Source: Enoplosus armatus (Eukaryota; Chordata; Actinopteri; Centrarchiformes; Enoplosidae). From it: a stretch of 64,000 bases of DNA. Below, piece after piece: positions 1-20,654 of the stretch (its first letter is position 1; each line of letters starts with the position of its first letter). The translations under genes and the position numbers were made by a program. The notes under the pieces were generated by a model. That model was not told where the DNA came from and searched no databases. It saw only the letters and a list, made by a program, of their open reading frames with translations. Where the stretch lies: the NCBI RefSeq assembly GCF_043641665.1, contig NC_092198.1:12971001-13035000 (forward strand), read 5' to 3'.

Positions 1-214
1 CAGGAATAGCTAGACAGACATTTTTGCATAAGGGTCATACTTTGCAAGAAATGGAGGAATGGTCTATACCCATGCAAATATGTACAAAATTGTATTTACC
101 TATATTGAGAAGTTAGTTGAGCATGCTGAGCAGAGTGTCTTGTAAATCTTGTACTTGCTTTTCTGTGGCCAGAAATCATACAACATAATTGGAATCTTGG
201 TGCCCTCCTTTTAG
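1..214 (+). other. sash1 intron, 3' end
   Basis: AT-rich sequence with no coding potential ends in a pyrimidine-rich tract and TTTAG just before the first recognised exon. It is the 3' end of an intron whose upstream exon is outside the window. Confidence 0.8.
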
Positions 215-304
215 GTAAATGGGACAATAAGAAGAAGAACAAATCTTTTTGGCAGAACTTCCGCAAGTCTCAGCACAAACCAGTCATGCGACAGACATCC
301 AAAG
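215..304 (+). CDS. sash1: sash1 exon a (first in window)
   Basis: The exon lies between TTTAG and GGTGTG. Its first two bases complete a codon and it ends in phase 1 (AAA G). It encodes a lysine-rich stretch followed by a WQNFRKSQ and VMRQTSKG segment, the basic patch just upstream of the conserved [17 protein letters not shown] block in the family. It joins in frame to the exon at 398. Confidence 0.9.
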
Positions 305-342
305 GTGTGTGTGGCTTTGTTTTTCCAGACCTACTGTACTGA

Positions 343-1941
<1,599 letters not shown>

Positions 1942-2040
1942 CTGAAGGAGTATGAGCGCAGCAGACAGTCCAGCAGTACTGACACTGCAGAGTGGACTGA
2001 CGGATCTGCAGCCAATCTAAACCAGTCCTCAAACTGCAAC
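1942..2040 (+). CDS. sash1: sash1 exon c
   Basis: This 99-nt phase 0-0 exon lies between CACGTAG and GTAAGT. It encodes LKEYERSSRQ, then a Ser/Thr-rich stretch ending in SSNCN. It follows the conserved EEALAR helix directly, and the flanking residues match the SASH1 family pattern. The middle is variable. Confidence 0.92.
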
Positions 2041-6764
<4,724 letters not shown>

Positions 6765-6900
6765 TCTCGTGAACAGTCAGACGATGAGCAATCAGAGGAC
6801 TCTGTGAAGTTTAAACGGCTTCACAAGCTGGTTAACTCAACACGCCGGGTCAGGAAAAAACTCATCAAGGTGGAGGAGGGCAAGAAACATGGTTCTGAAG
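6765..6900 (+). CDS. sash1: sash1 exon d
   Basis: The exon starts after CCACCAG and ends in phase 1 before GTTTGT, a weak donor. It encodes [19 protein letters not shown] followed by [19 protein letters not shown], an acidic segment followed by a strongly basic helix. This is one of the best conserved SASH1 blocks. Confidence 0.95.
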
Positions 6901-7368
6901 GTTTGTAACACCTGAGTTCCTTCTATTATCTTACAGTTCAACATAATTTAAATATGTCCACATTTGTTTATAATAGCCAATTAATGTGTGTTGTATTGTC
7001 CAGGCTACATTAAGGTCTTTGTTTGAGGCCTCATATTTCTACTTTTTTACTTGTGAGAATTGTTTGTTGAAAATCAGTTATGAGCACTAAATTGAGCTGT
7101 TTGTCCTGAAATTAAGTTAAAGTTCAGAGTAAACTTCAGTTATTGGAAATGAATGACTCGTGTTAAAAAGTAGGCTAAAAAATAATAAAAAATCCTAAGT
7201 TGTACTCGTCTGTCATGGGTTTTGCCAAATACTCAGACTTTAAGAATGTGTTTTGAAATGTTTGCAGGCTAGCTGTGGTTTGGAAAACCACAGATGGGTC
7301 ATGGGACTACACAGAATCTGATCCTCCTGAGTAACTTATGTTTTTGTCATTTTCTTCTTCTTCTTTAG
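6901..7368 (+). other. sash1 intron
   Basis: AT-rich intron ending in a TTCTTCTTCTTCTTTAG acceptor. Nothing else seen. Confidence 0.85.
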
Positions 7369-7781
7369 ATTTTCTGAATCTGGAGGCCCCTCCTACCTGT
7401 CAGGACAACACAGCTCTGTATACAGGGGTCCTAAAGAAGCCCCCTCTGCCCCAAGAGATCTCCCTGCCCTCCCTCACCCAGGATCAACTCTCTCTGGATG
7501 GAGACACAGACAGTCTGACCAACTCCCCTTCCTCCAGCAGCCTGGACACTTGGTCCGGACACAAGCTGGTCAAAACCTTCAGTAAGTCTTCCAGTACCCA
7601 CGGCCTCATCCGGCCCCCCAAGAGAACCCCGGTTGGCTCTGGGGGCTCCATCTCCGGCGTGGGAGGTAGTGGCTCATCCTTCTCAGAGTTGGATGGCTGT
7701 GGACTAGACGACGAAGGAAAGCTGTCGCGCTCCACGACCGACGGCGAGATGCGGAAGGCCCTGAGCTCCATCTCACATGGG
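7369..7781 (+). CDS. sash1: sash1 exon e (Ser-rich, LVKTFSK block)
   Basis: The exon opens with AT completing a phase-1 codon and ends GGG before GTAAGT, phase 0. It encodes an ALYTGVLKKP segment, the conserved SSSSLDTW...LVKTFSK block, a glycine/serine-rich stretch and GEMRKALSSISHG. Joining to 10346 gives the family junction HG-RTCSF. The frame stays open for another 193 codons, described separately as an alternative extension. Confidence 0.93.
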
Positions 7782-8336
7782 GTAAGTAACAACGAGGCTC
7801 TCTACGCCTACTATGGCCTCACAAAACCTCGCCCCAAACCCCCTGCCCAGTCCCGCCTCCTGATATCCCTGGACGACGGTCCACAAGGCAGCCCCAAACA
7901 CCAACCTGCCAACCGACACCACGGTAGCTGGACGCACCGGAAACCTGACCCCAACTACGCTTACTCCACTAAGCACCTACTTTATCAACGCTCGCGCAAC
8001 GCCAAGACCCCTGTCTCCCCTCTGTCTGTCACCCCCTCCTCCCCTGCCCGCTGTGATGTAGCCAAATCAAAAGGTTTTGGAAGTGGGGGAGGGAGCTGGG
8101 TGTTCCCCTCCCGCAGGCTGCGTGGTCGAACGGCAGTCAGTGAGCTGAACATCACCTATGTGGTAGAACGGAGCCTGTACGGTCACCTCAACTGGGCCCA
8201 GCTGGTCCGCCCAGTTACCCTCAGCCGCGCTGAGCGCCGCTGTCTATTGGAGGAGGACCGCGAGGCAGACAGGAAGTGGGCGTCCAGTGTGGACCGCTGC
8301 ACCAAGCGTGTGCTCTTGCGCATCCAGCAGAAGTCT
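7782..8336 (+). CDS. sash1: candidate alternative extension of sash1 exon e
   Basis: The frame of exon e continues without a stop through the strong donor at 7782 as far as a TAA at 8358-8360. The segment is GC-rich and unlike the AT-rich introns around it. It encodes plausible protein, for example NNEALYAYYGLTKPRPKPP, KPDPNYAYSTKHLLYQR and VERSLYGHLNWAQLVRPV, with a charged helical end. A second donor-like site, TCT|GTGAGT, falls at 8337 in the same phase 0 as 7781, so either donor would splice in frame to 10346. Alternatively the transcript could read to the TAA and give a truncated protein. I do not recognise a domain. Mammalian SASH1 as I know it lacks this segment. Inferred from one sequence only. 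Confidence 0.55.
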
Positions 8337-10345
8337 GTGAGTTTGGACCGTGAGGTTTAAATCGACCGCCTCGTGTGAGCAGGACTCGGTGCTTCAAAGT
8401 TGCAGAATAGCTCAGAGGTTATAGGTGAAGTACAGCAAACATACACAAACTAGACACGTCAGGTCAAATTCATTCAACTTATCCATATATTGTGTATATA
8501 GATATATGCATTGCATCGTGCTCATGTATAGAAAAAGGCTAGAGGCTGGTATATGTATCACAGACCTAACTGCCCTGAGAGGAGTGTCATCTTCTATGAC
8601 CTTTAAGTGAATGCCTTTAGCTTTAAGCCTTTTTTATTTCAGCTGAATATGAAATGATTATGGAATATGCCGTGGCCCACTTGGGAGGTTAAGTTACAGC
8701 AGAGCTTTCATAAGTGCCTTTTATAAATGTCAGATCCCTGAAGGACATTCACACAGTCACACTGATCCCTGTTGGCCAAAAGAGATGCTGTACAAGCTTG
8801 AAGCTGCTCATCCTTAGAACTGCACAGCACATAGCCTCAGAGACAATGTTGTGCTTATCAGCTTTCAAATTGATCTTGTAAGAGGCAACAAAAAAGTGGA
8901 AATATCAGAAAAACAGATTCATACCACAGTGAATGTAAAATGCCAGTTTATAACTTCAACCAGCATGAAAACAGTCTGGTTTCATTGCAACTAACTTATC
9001 CAAATAGTGTATAGTGTGAGTATCAACAGAGGTAGTGGCACATACTCTAGGTGGCGATATAGTGGCGCTATCCTGCAGCTTTGAGGTTACCTGAATCCTA
9101 TCGTGTTCTAGTGAAATCACTGGAGGTCGTTCTCATCCAAAAACTCGTTGAATCCACTTTTTCTGTTGTTGCTTTTCGTGTTCTTTTTTGGCCCGTGCCT
9201 CTATGGTTGCAGATGTGATTTTTTTTTTTTTCTTTAGTTGTTTTTCTTTCCTGTAATTATCTTTGAGGGACATTTTTTTCTGGGTGCATGTCCATTCCAT
9301 CGAACATCGCCATGACATTCAGAGTTCTTTTTGGACGTCTCTTCAAACATGTTTGTTCTCCAAACTGTGCTTTTCCTGGGAAGTTGTGATGTGGACTGCA
9401 GCTGTGGACCTCTAATATAAAAACTGTTTTCTCAATGTGCAATGCCTTCTCACACGGAGCATCTTCGTCCAGGGTTTGTGGAAGGTTTAGTCGAGTAGTT
9501 TAGAAGTAAAGGCTTTTGAAGCAAAAGAGAACTGCTCCAAGTCCTACTTGAACCAAAAGTGTTTTTTGGCACATGTGTATGTACATGTCTGTGTCTACAT
9601 GTTTGTGTGTGACCTACTGCAGAGCTTAGGTAGGAATCAAAAAGTCAAAGACAGCTCAGTGATAAGATCCTGGATCTCCTTTTCCTCTCATGTCATAGTT
9701 TCCCTTTGTGTCTACCCCTTATCTTGCTGTTGACTTCTAAAGTCAAGAACGAAAACCTCCATATCACCCCGTCCTCTCAGCAGAAACAATTTACTTCCTA
9801 TTAAAAATGTTTTTGATGAGAATAACATTGTCTGCTCTAAGCAACCAACCTATATGTTGTGCATGTTTGCATACTAAGCCCAGTTTTACATTTCTCATAA
9901 TTAACCACAACACGTTTTGCTTTAGGCTGAAATGCAATGAATAAACATTCACTTGTAACAGTGCAGTTATATATGTTTTCAGCTTGGCCACATCAAGAAA
10001 GATTTAATTCAAGTTTTAAAGCATATGAGCAAATTGCTGCGTGCTCTCCACGGTCAATATAACAGCTCATTGGCCGAGGACCATGCAGTAACTCGCACTT
10101 TTAAAGAGGAGCTCATACAACAGTTTGTGTCACATCATGTCTGTTGGCTGTCCACAGTCCCATATGACATCATGCCCCCGCATATATATACAAACCATAT
10201 ACCCATGTACATTAATCAAACTGCTGCCTGTGTAGTGCCAAGCATGAATCATTGTGAGTTGACCCTCAGTGGGTGTGGATGGGGAGTTTCTGTAACGTGA
10301 CCTTCTGAATGTGACTCATTTGATTGTGTTTTGGCTCTCCCGCAG
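8337..10345 (+). other. sash1 intron
   Basis: AT-rich sequence with short homopolymers (poly-T near 9221-9232) and no recognisable exon. It ends in a CTCTCCCGCAG acceptor. Confidence 0.8.
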
Positions 10346-10420
10346 AGAACGTGCAGCTTCGGAGGCTTTGACCTGTCCAACCGCTCACTCCATGTGGTCA
10401 ACACGGGCTCGGAGGCCAAT
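10346..10420 (+). CDS. sash1: sash1 exon f
   Basis: This 75-nt phase 0-0 exon between CCGCAG and GTAAGT encodes RTCSFGGFDLSNRSLHV, a conserved SASH1 motif, then a short variable end. It lies just before the SLY core. Confidence 0.95.
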
Positions 10421-10622
10421 GTAAGTGCTGGGAGCTTGTAAAATTAGAAGAGGCTGTGAGGAGGACAAGCTGAACTCTCCTGTCACACTAAATCACCTTT
10501 TCTCTTCTGTTTTCATCATCTCCTGTTCTCCTCGTCTCTGTCTTTCACTTCCCTCTGTCATCTCCTTTCTTTCGGTCCATCCTACTCCGCTCTTCCTGTT
10601 TTCCTTCTGCTCACATAATAAG

Positions 10623-10760
10623 GAACAGGAGGCTATATACAGGGAAGTGGTCAAATCCCCCACTACGTCTCGGATCTCACTGGGAAAGAAGGTCAAGTCG
10701 GTCAAGGAGACGATGAGGAAACGCATGTCGAAGAAGTACAGCAGCTCCTTGTCTGAGCAG
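10623..10760 (+). CDS. sash1: sash1 exon g (SLY region)
   Basis: The exon follows ATAATAAG and ends SEQ before GTTAGA. It encodes [20 protein letters not shown] then [18 protein letters not shown], the basic, phosphorylatable SLY-domain core shared by SASH1, SASH3 and SAMSN1. The motif includes an RISLGKK Ser-Leu site and a run of basic residues likely to act as a nuclear/14-3-3 region in the family. Confidence 0.96.
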
Positions 10761-12309
10761 GTTAGAAATAAACACAAACGCACACATGGATGCAATTTCT
10801 GAATGCTCTATTTGTAGAAAGTTCAGATAACATTGAACATTGCGTAGGTTTCCCTTGTTTTAAGGGCAAATGAGGCATGTATAAACATAGTGAAACCTTA
10901 ACGTTATTTAAAATGGAGCAGCTAATAAACGGCCCCACAAATCCACACATTATGCTTTTGATCCTTAAAACAGTGAACAGTACTGCAGTAAAGACATAAA
11001 AAAAACTCCCCATGTCCTGCAAACATTTAGAGGATGTTTTGCAGTACAAGCCACATATTCTGTCCACAGGCTGTGAGTGGGTGGGAGTATTTGTGTTAGT
11101 TACAGAATAAACATAGAGCACTAAAACACAGATTTGGATTTCTCTATGCTGCGCTCTCCCTGGGCCCAGTGTGTAGGGTGGAGTGTGTGTGCTTCATGCT
11201 GAGCTCATGGAGTGATGCAAGTCTCCCAGAGGCTAGCACTGGAAATGGAGACTTGAAGTGTGAGAGTGTAGAATGAGTGTCTCATCTGCACTGGCTTCAT
11301 TTTTCTGGGCATCTCGTGGCTTTACCAGTGGCCTGTCCAGCCCTGCAGTTTGATGTTGTCCTGCAGAATATGTCATTAATACACGGTTGAACATCTGTCC
11401 GTCATAGCGGTCTCAACGCTGTGACCCACATATCCCGGAATGAGTCATGGAGCCATTAGTTGGGAAAGAGCAAAGAAAAATGAATTGCCATGTCTCAGTG
11501 TCGCAACCATGGCCATTTTATAGACCACAATGCCACCTAGTGGAGTAGATGTTGATGTAGCATGTTGATGTGTGTTGTTGCATCATTATTTTTTTTACTT
11601 CAAAGGAGACCTGAAAAGATTTGAACAAAATCAAAAGTTAAGACAAAAGTGTGAGTTTCTGTCATCTAGTTATTACTAAGTTATTACTAATTTATGCAAA
11701 ATAATCCATTGGCCCTTGTCGGGTAATATACTACTTGTCCTGTTGAAATAAGTTGTTAAAAAAGGACATTAGACAGTGAGGGATCTAGTTCAAGTGTTAA
11801 CCAATGGGCTATAATTTCTGGCAGAAATGAAAAGCTTAAAATTTATAATGAATTTATTGGTTGGACATTTGTGTTGCCTGTACTAGTGCAGCTTGAGGAC
11901 ATTCAAGAAGGACCAGAAGTGCCTATTTTTTGAGGTCTGTAAATAAAATAAAAAAACGTTACTAAATAAAAATATTTGAATTAAATCTTCCTGAATTTGC
12001 ACGTTTTTCACAATTGGTAACATTTTGATTAATAGCTTAATCGCATTTGTGCTGAAACATTTCATATGGGTACACCTGTTTTTCAGTAAAGATGAAAAAC
12101 AAATACTGACGTCCCCTATCTCTCCCCCACTTCCCCATGATCTTCATCCTTTCTTTGTTTCCATGGTTTCCCCCATATGTCAACCTCTTAACCACACTTT
12201 TCCATCCCTCACATCGTTTCATCTCTTAACTGCACAACATTTCCTTTGTGTCTTCCCCCCATGTCCTTTCATTACCCATCTGCACCCCCCCCCCCCCCCC
12301 CCCCTTCAG
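10761..12309 (+). other. sash1 intron with CTCF-like motif and 20-C tract at acceptor
   Basis: No exon seen. At 11531-11543 the minus strand reads CCACTAGGTGGCA, close to the CTCF core. The intron ends in 20 consecutive C residues (12285-12304) followed by TTCAG, an unusual polypyrimidine tract. Confidence 0.8.
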
Positions 12310-12442
12310 TCCAGTCCGGATGGAGCTCCTGGCTCCCCTCAGTCCCCTCAGCCTGACACCGACTCTCTGGAGAAGCCAAAGCTTAAGGCCGGAGGCTCGG
12401 TGGAAAGTCTGCGTAGTTCACTCAGCGGACAGAGTTCAATGA
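12310..12442 (+). CDS. sash1: sash1 exon h
   Basis: The exon starts after the poly-C TTCAG and ends ATGA before GTAAGT, phase 1. It encodes a Pro/Ser-rich start, then [20 protein letters not shown] and QSSM, a strongly conserved SLY-domain segment. The start at 12310 is fixed by phase; a CCAG at 12314 would break the frame. Confidence 0.94.
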
Positions 12443-14241
<1,799 letters not shown>

Positions 14242-14668
14242 TGAATTCCTAATGCATTGGATTTACAGCATCAGGTCAACTCACATAGTGTCGAGTTTTC
14301 AGCGGAAGTAAAGTTTAGTAGATTTACCTACACTGATTTTGTCCATTGTATAAACTTTGCTGAAATCAGTGAATTGTCCAACCTGAGAAATCCCACCCAT
14401 TTGTCACCTCAATAAGAGAAACCAAAACTTAAGAAGTAAATGAAAATATTGTTTTAGCCAAATGTCTTCAAAACACGTTTGCAGACAAGCAGAGATAAAT
14501 ATAGTGTATGCAATTACAGGCTTCACAGCTTAGCATGTTTGATCTGACACTGACGCATAAACAGTAACATCCACATTCTCACAACCACGCCCCAACAAAT
14601 AACTTGTGTCTTTCATCAAAACCTACACAAAGCTGTGAGCTTGATATCACCTCCTCCTACTCAGGCAA

Positions 14669-14688
14669 CCCCCCCCCCCCCCCCCCCC
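14669..14688. repeat. 20-C homopolymer
   Basis: A run of twenty cytosines in an intron; the second such tract in this gene. Confidence 0.95.
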
Positions 14689-14831
14689 GAAAAAGACGTG
14701 GTCGGTTGTCTGTTTTTTCTTTGCCAAGTCACAGATTAAAGATCCAGAGCACATTATGAATCTTACAGCACAGGCTTCCTAAGCTGTGAGTCTGCGTGTT
14801 ACAAGTGCTCATGACTTGTACAGTGGGCGAG

Positions 14832-14834
<3 letters not shown>

Positions 14835-14903
<69 letters not shown>

Positions 14904-14914
14904 TATACATATAT
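14835..14914. repeat. compound (GT)n(AT)n microsatellite
   Basis: Fourteen GT units run into an AT tract with a few CA interruptions. Confidence 0.97.
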
Positions 14915-16604
14915 AGAACATTTTAGAGTTTCCAGTTTGCAGCCAATGTGTATTTTGTTACCTGGTATTTTAACTACTCTTTACATGATTTGTGGCCAGC
15001 TGATGATGGAAAAAGTAAAACTAAATTCCAGTCACTCAGTTATCTTATCCAACATGATTGATCTTGTCAAGCACTGTTTGCATTCAATTATTCAACTTTA
15101 CTTTTCATAAACATCAAATTAAGCAAAATTAATTTAAGATGAGTTAAAACCTAAATAATCTAGTAATATATCGTAATTGCTTCAATAAAGTCTTGTTTTG
15201 AGTTTTAGGTCTGATAGTGTTTTGCAATTTGATGTATTGTCAATTTTTTTGTTGACAATAGCACAATATTTGACTTGTTTGTAGAGCGTTTTTAGTGATA
15301 TGCAAATATTAATCAAAAGTTTTACTGCTTAAGAGTGCCTCACATATTTTCCGCACTGTAGATATTTCCTTTTCTTAGGTTTCTGTCATTTACAGTGTCC
15401 GTGTTCACAGAAATGGCTTGAGCTCCATATGCTAAATAAATACTGTATGAGTTATGATTGAGTTGTCACAGATCTAACGAGTAAAAATGTTGTTGTGTGC
15501 TAAATGCACATTTGGTTAAACTGGCAAGCCACAACTTGGAACACACATCAACAGTTCCTATCTGTAACTGTAAGTGTAAATCTCCACGCCCCTGTAACTG
15601 TTGGCCCGATGGATTCTCTGCCAAACAGTCTTTGGATTTGGAACGTGTGTTGAGTTTTTCGACCGGCCAAAAAGACAAAAGATTCTGTGAGTGAGAGGAC
15701 CCGGCTGCCTGTGTTTGTGTTAGTTGGTGGTCCTTTGTTTAGTCCTGCATCATCCAGCAGAAATAGAACACAGACACACTGTTCTCCGCTGTGGACTCCA
15801 CCATTGTAATTGATGGTCTTGCTGGTGACACACAGTCTATGTATTCATCCAACAAAGTGTGTGGGTCACACAAACGTAGAGCCCAGCAATATTCAAAGTG
15901 GAAGCAGTTATAAGTGTGTTGAATGATGGTGTCAGCTGACTGTGCACTCACACAGGGCGTATCTAGATTTTATTTTCTGTGTCTGTACCCTCTCCGATAA
16001 CACCGTGGTTTGGGGGGACAAGCTTTGGTTTTGTTTGTGTTGGTGTGCAAAACTTTGCCATCTGTGGTTGAAGAAGACTTTGATGTGATCGTCTCCACCT
16101 GCAGTTCTTCTCGTCTCCACATTACGTTGGCGGGTTTCCCTTTCAAGTCTTGTTTACCATTTGGGCCACAGCTAGAATAGCTCAGGACTGTGGCCACACA
16201 CTCCACGCTGTTACTTGATTGGTGCAGCTAACTCGCTAACGTTGCTGCAACTCATTTTTATATGCCTGTCAACATGACAAAGATTGTGCCATATTTAAGT
16301 GTGTTGACAGCTGAGGCTTTAACATAACTGAATAAGCCACGGCGTAAAGTGATTACATGCTATCTAAAAATCTAAATAGCAGTTTAGATTTGGCTCACCA
16401 GTGGTTTAAAAATACACGATATGGATGGGAAATAATGAGCGGATGTGTGTGTTTTTTCTCCTTACCCCACCTCTATGTTTGTACTTTATGTATTTTATGC
16501 TTCTACTCCAAAGGTTTTGTCACCGCTCCCATGACTCAAATCCAAAGTGTATTTTTCTTTAGTCTAGTGTATTTCTTCTTGTCTTTCGTCACACTAATTC
16601 TTAG

Positions 16605-17448
<844 letters not shown>

Positions 17449-17577
17449 GCAGCAGCGATCCGGAGCGCAGCGGCCTGTCAGGCTCCCAGGAGAAGCTGCT
17501 GTCTGAGGGTCGGGGCCTGGTGGGAGACTCCCCGCGTGACTCCGGGTGCTACGAGAGCAATGAGAACCTGGAAAATG
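17449..17577 (+). CDS. sash1: sash1 exon l
   Basis: The exon encodes a Ser-rich link and then [10 protein letters not shown] and [16 protein letters not shown], the conserved phosphorylatable DSGCYES motif downstream of SAM1. It ends in phase 1 (AAT G) before GTAATG. Both the exon at 20655 and the alternative last exon at 17914 fit this phase. Confidence 0.95.
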
Positions 17578-17913
17578 GTAATGATAGCTTTGCTTAGTCT
17601 AGACCACCATTACCCAAGGCCCACTGGGAATTAGCTAAGACCTAGTCTTGGTCTAGCCGAGCCCTACTGTAGTACTCCAGTGACTCCTTCGCCTTTTTCC
17701 TCCGTGGGCTTCCACCTTTGCTCCATCTCTTGCCATGCTTCTGCAACACCTCGCCCATCTCACCCCTCTGGACCAGCTTCTGCCAATCAAACAGCTCCTT
17801 TTGCCACCATATCTGCCCCAAAACCTCACCTGCACCCACCTTATCACCTCATACACTCTTAACTTTTACTATCCTGTCACTCCGCTCTCTTCACCACTCT
17901 TTCCATCTTATAG

Positions 17914-18167
17914 GCATTCTGTATCGTCAGTGCCAAAGTCCAGTTGTAACTGAGAGGAAGCCAGGTCCAAGACCACTAAGCCTAGTCCACCCCACAATGC
18001 TGGGAGCACAGAGGGAGAGATCCTCCCCAATGCACAGAACTGTTCTGATGAGAACAAAGTCACTGCCCAGTCATGGACTCAGATTCCCAGCTCTTCCACC
18101 TGTGGATGCGAGGCTGATAGAAGGATACCAGGAGGATGATTACGGGCTCAGAGAGAGTTTTTTTTAA
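17914..18167 (+). CDS. sash1: candidate alternative last exon of sash1 (short isoform)
   Basis: A pyrimidine-rich tract ending CATCTTATAG precedes a frame that joins exon l in the correct phase (G|GC) and runs 84 codons to TAA at 18165-18167. The encoded tail is basic and Ser/Pro-rich, with a VLMRTKSLPSHGLRFPALPP segment and an acidic aromatic end (EGYQEDDYGLRESFF). Downstream AATAAA signals at 18728-18733 and 18748-18753 would end such a transcript. The product would contain SLY, SH3 and SAM1 only, the layout of SASH3 and SAMSN1. It could also be a skipped cassette that triggers decay, or a chance frame; the composition and phase fit argue for a real exon. Confidence 0.6.
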
Positions 18168-20654
18168 GTGTTTTTAATATAGCAAAAGAGCTTGCAGAGT
18201 AGCATGTCAATAAGCAAGTCACATGGCTGTTTTTTTGCTGTGGCGATTCTATAGGCTGATAAGGTTATTAAAAAATGTACTAGTCAGGTCAAAGATCACA
18301 GCTGCTGTTTAAATCTCTTGTCTACATACCATTTGAATTAGTCACTTTCCTTGTATTTACAGTGACTGTGTTGCACAAACAATCATACAAAATGTGCCTA
18401 AAAAAGATGTGGATGAAAATATTTTTAAATTGTAGTGCATAGATTTTAAGAGAGTTCTGATTATAGAAGTTTATTGAGGACTTATTTGTGAGATTTCTTT
18501 TTTGTTTGTTTTTGCAACTGCTCCATCCTCCTGCATAAGACTGTATGCTTTCTTTCTTCCACATTCTTTTTAACAGCTCCATAAATCACTGCTTTGTCAA
18601 ACCTTGTCTTTTCTCTATATCTGTTGGGTTCCCGTGTAACTACTGGGTATCCCTGTTATGTGTGTATGTGTCATTCAGGTTCAACAGTAAAGCGTGCAAT
18701 CTGCCACAGTAGAGATTTTAGTTGTGGAATAAAAGCCACTTATTTAAAATAAAAAAAGGACTCTGGTGCTGCTTGCTTGACTTTTATGTTTTGCCTTTTT
18801 CTCTGTCTGTTTTTCCTGCCATGCCACTAAACACTGTATAACTAGCTGCATAACATTTAGTTAACATTCTGCATTCTTCCTGCAGTTTCAGGGTTCCACA
18901 GTTCCCCTACTTGTACAAAATCGTAAAATCATGAATGTGTTAAAATAAATTAATGGATATTTGTGAATATCTATTAGTGTAGGGGATTGGCAAAGCTAAG
19001 TTTTTGATGTAAATAATAGAAGCTCATCAAAGCATTACGCAGACTATGTCTTTCAAACTTTCTCTTTTTAGGGGGAAAAAGTCACTGTAGAGCCCTGAAC
19101 GTATGCTCTTTCAATCAGTTCTTTAACATACATGTGTCTGATCAGTTTTCCTGTAACTATACGTAGTAATTCTTCCTCATATCATTAAATGACTTCTGTA
19201 ATCTATGAACTTTCCCTCATCACTTGTGTATGTATGCATACATAATGTGGTGATGTATTGGTCATTTAAGTAAAAGGCAGGTCAGTCAGTGACGCCCATA
19301 ATGCAACAAAATAAATCAGTGACACACAGCTTTAGGCTTTAATGGCATGTTTTATTTATGTGAAAACACCATGTCCTGTGTATTTTAAATCTAATTTTAA
19401 GTCTAATTATAATAATTACTCATTATATTTTAATTTAAACAGTGAATTGATTTTATAAATATTTATGTTAGTTTGGTTAAGTTAACTACAGTCTACGCAG
19501 CGTTCTTACTATATTTCAGTGTATAAAACACCTCATAGTAGACAGAATTTAAACGTAACTTGCCAATGATGATGTTTTTGTACATTCCAATAATGCATCT
19601 CCCAAACAGAAGTTACTGACAAAAAGTTCACTTTTATTAATGAAACCACACATTCTCAGCTTGTATTGCATTTAAAAATTTTAAGGGTGTTTTATAGGAC
19701 AGTGGGCTGACCTCATTCTGCTCTGATATCATGTCTGAAAATTAACAGTAATTAAAGTAAATATAGTGTCTCTTGGAACTGTCATGTAACTTGATGTATC
19801 CCTTGTACCTAATTGGCCATAGCAAACACCAATATGCTTAACTTTTTTATGACATTTCTGGGAACCGTTGAGTTATTTCATGACACTCCATCTACTGAAC
19901 TTCTTTCTGTCATCCCACCATTTAAACTCTTTGGCAAGCCACACTACGTGGCACCCATCCATTTCATCCATTTTGCTCTGTAAGCCAGAGGATAGATGGT
20001 AAGTTGCTTCTGCGTTTTGTTCCAATGTTTCTGAACTTAACCCTGTCCAGATATCTTTATTTTGGGATTGCTGCTATGACAACAACAAATCAGCCAGTTT
20101 GGTCATGAGTCAAAGAGCTTATCTTATCCCAGTAGCACTCCACCCTTTCTTCACAAACATTTCTCTGCTTTTGACTGTGGTTTACAGATAAGTCCTTAAA
20201 CAATAAGAATGTAATGTTTATATGAGTAGATGTTTTTTTAAATTACTTTTAAAAAATAATTGGTGCTGTGAACATGTTTTCCAATGATGCAAACATACGT
20301 GAGCCAGAGTATTTTTGTGTTTTGTTATCCTGTCATAGATACTGTTTCCTCTCCCTCTCCATAGCATCTTTCTCAACCTTTGCCAAAATCTGCAGCCATC
20401 AAAAGAAACATAAATAAAGGGAAACGTTATGGACAAATGGCTGCCAAGGCAGCAAAATATATCATGTGCTTAGCTGTTTATTAATATGGATCAGGTTTTT
20501 ATATTAATGGAGGCATGGTTGTAGCAAGCTGAATAGTGAACCTTTTTCACAAAAGAGGAGAAGAAACTTAAACAATCAACAAATTTTGTTACACTACAGA
20601 TCACTAAATACTAATTCTCATTATTAAGAGAGGATAAATGTTTTCGTTTTGCAG
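18168..20654 (+). other. sash1 intron / possible short-isoform 3' UTR
   Basis: AT-rich sequence. The first 600 bp may be the 3' UTR of the alternative last exon. No other exon or repeat is evident up to the TTTTGCAG acceptor at 20654. Confidence 0.7.
18728..18753 (+). terminator. AATAAA pair downstream of alternative last exon
   Basis: Two AATAAA hexamers lie about 560-590 bp after the alternative stop codon, in a position that would suit cleavage near 18760-18780. Confidence 0.4.
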
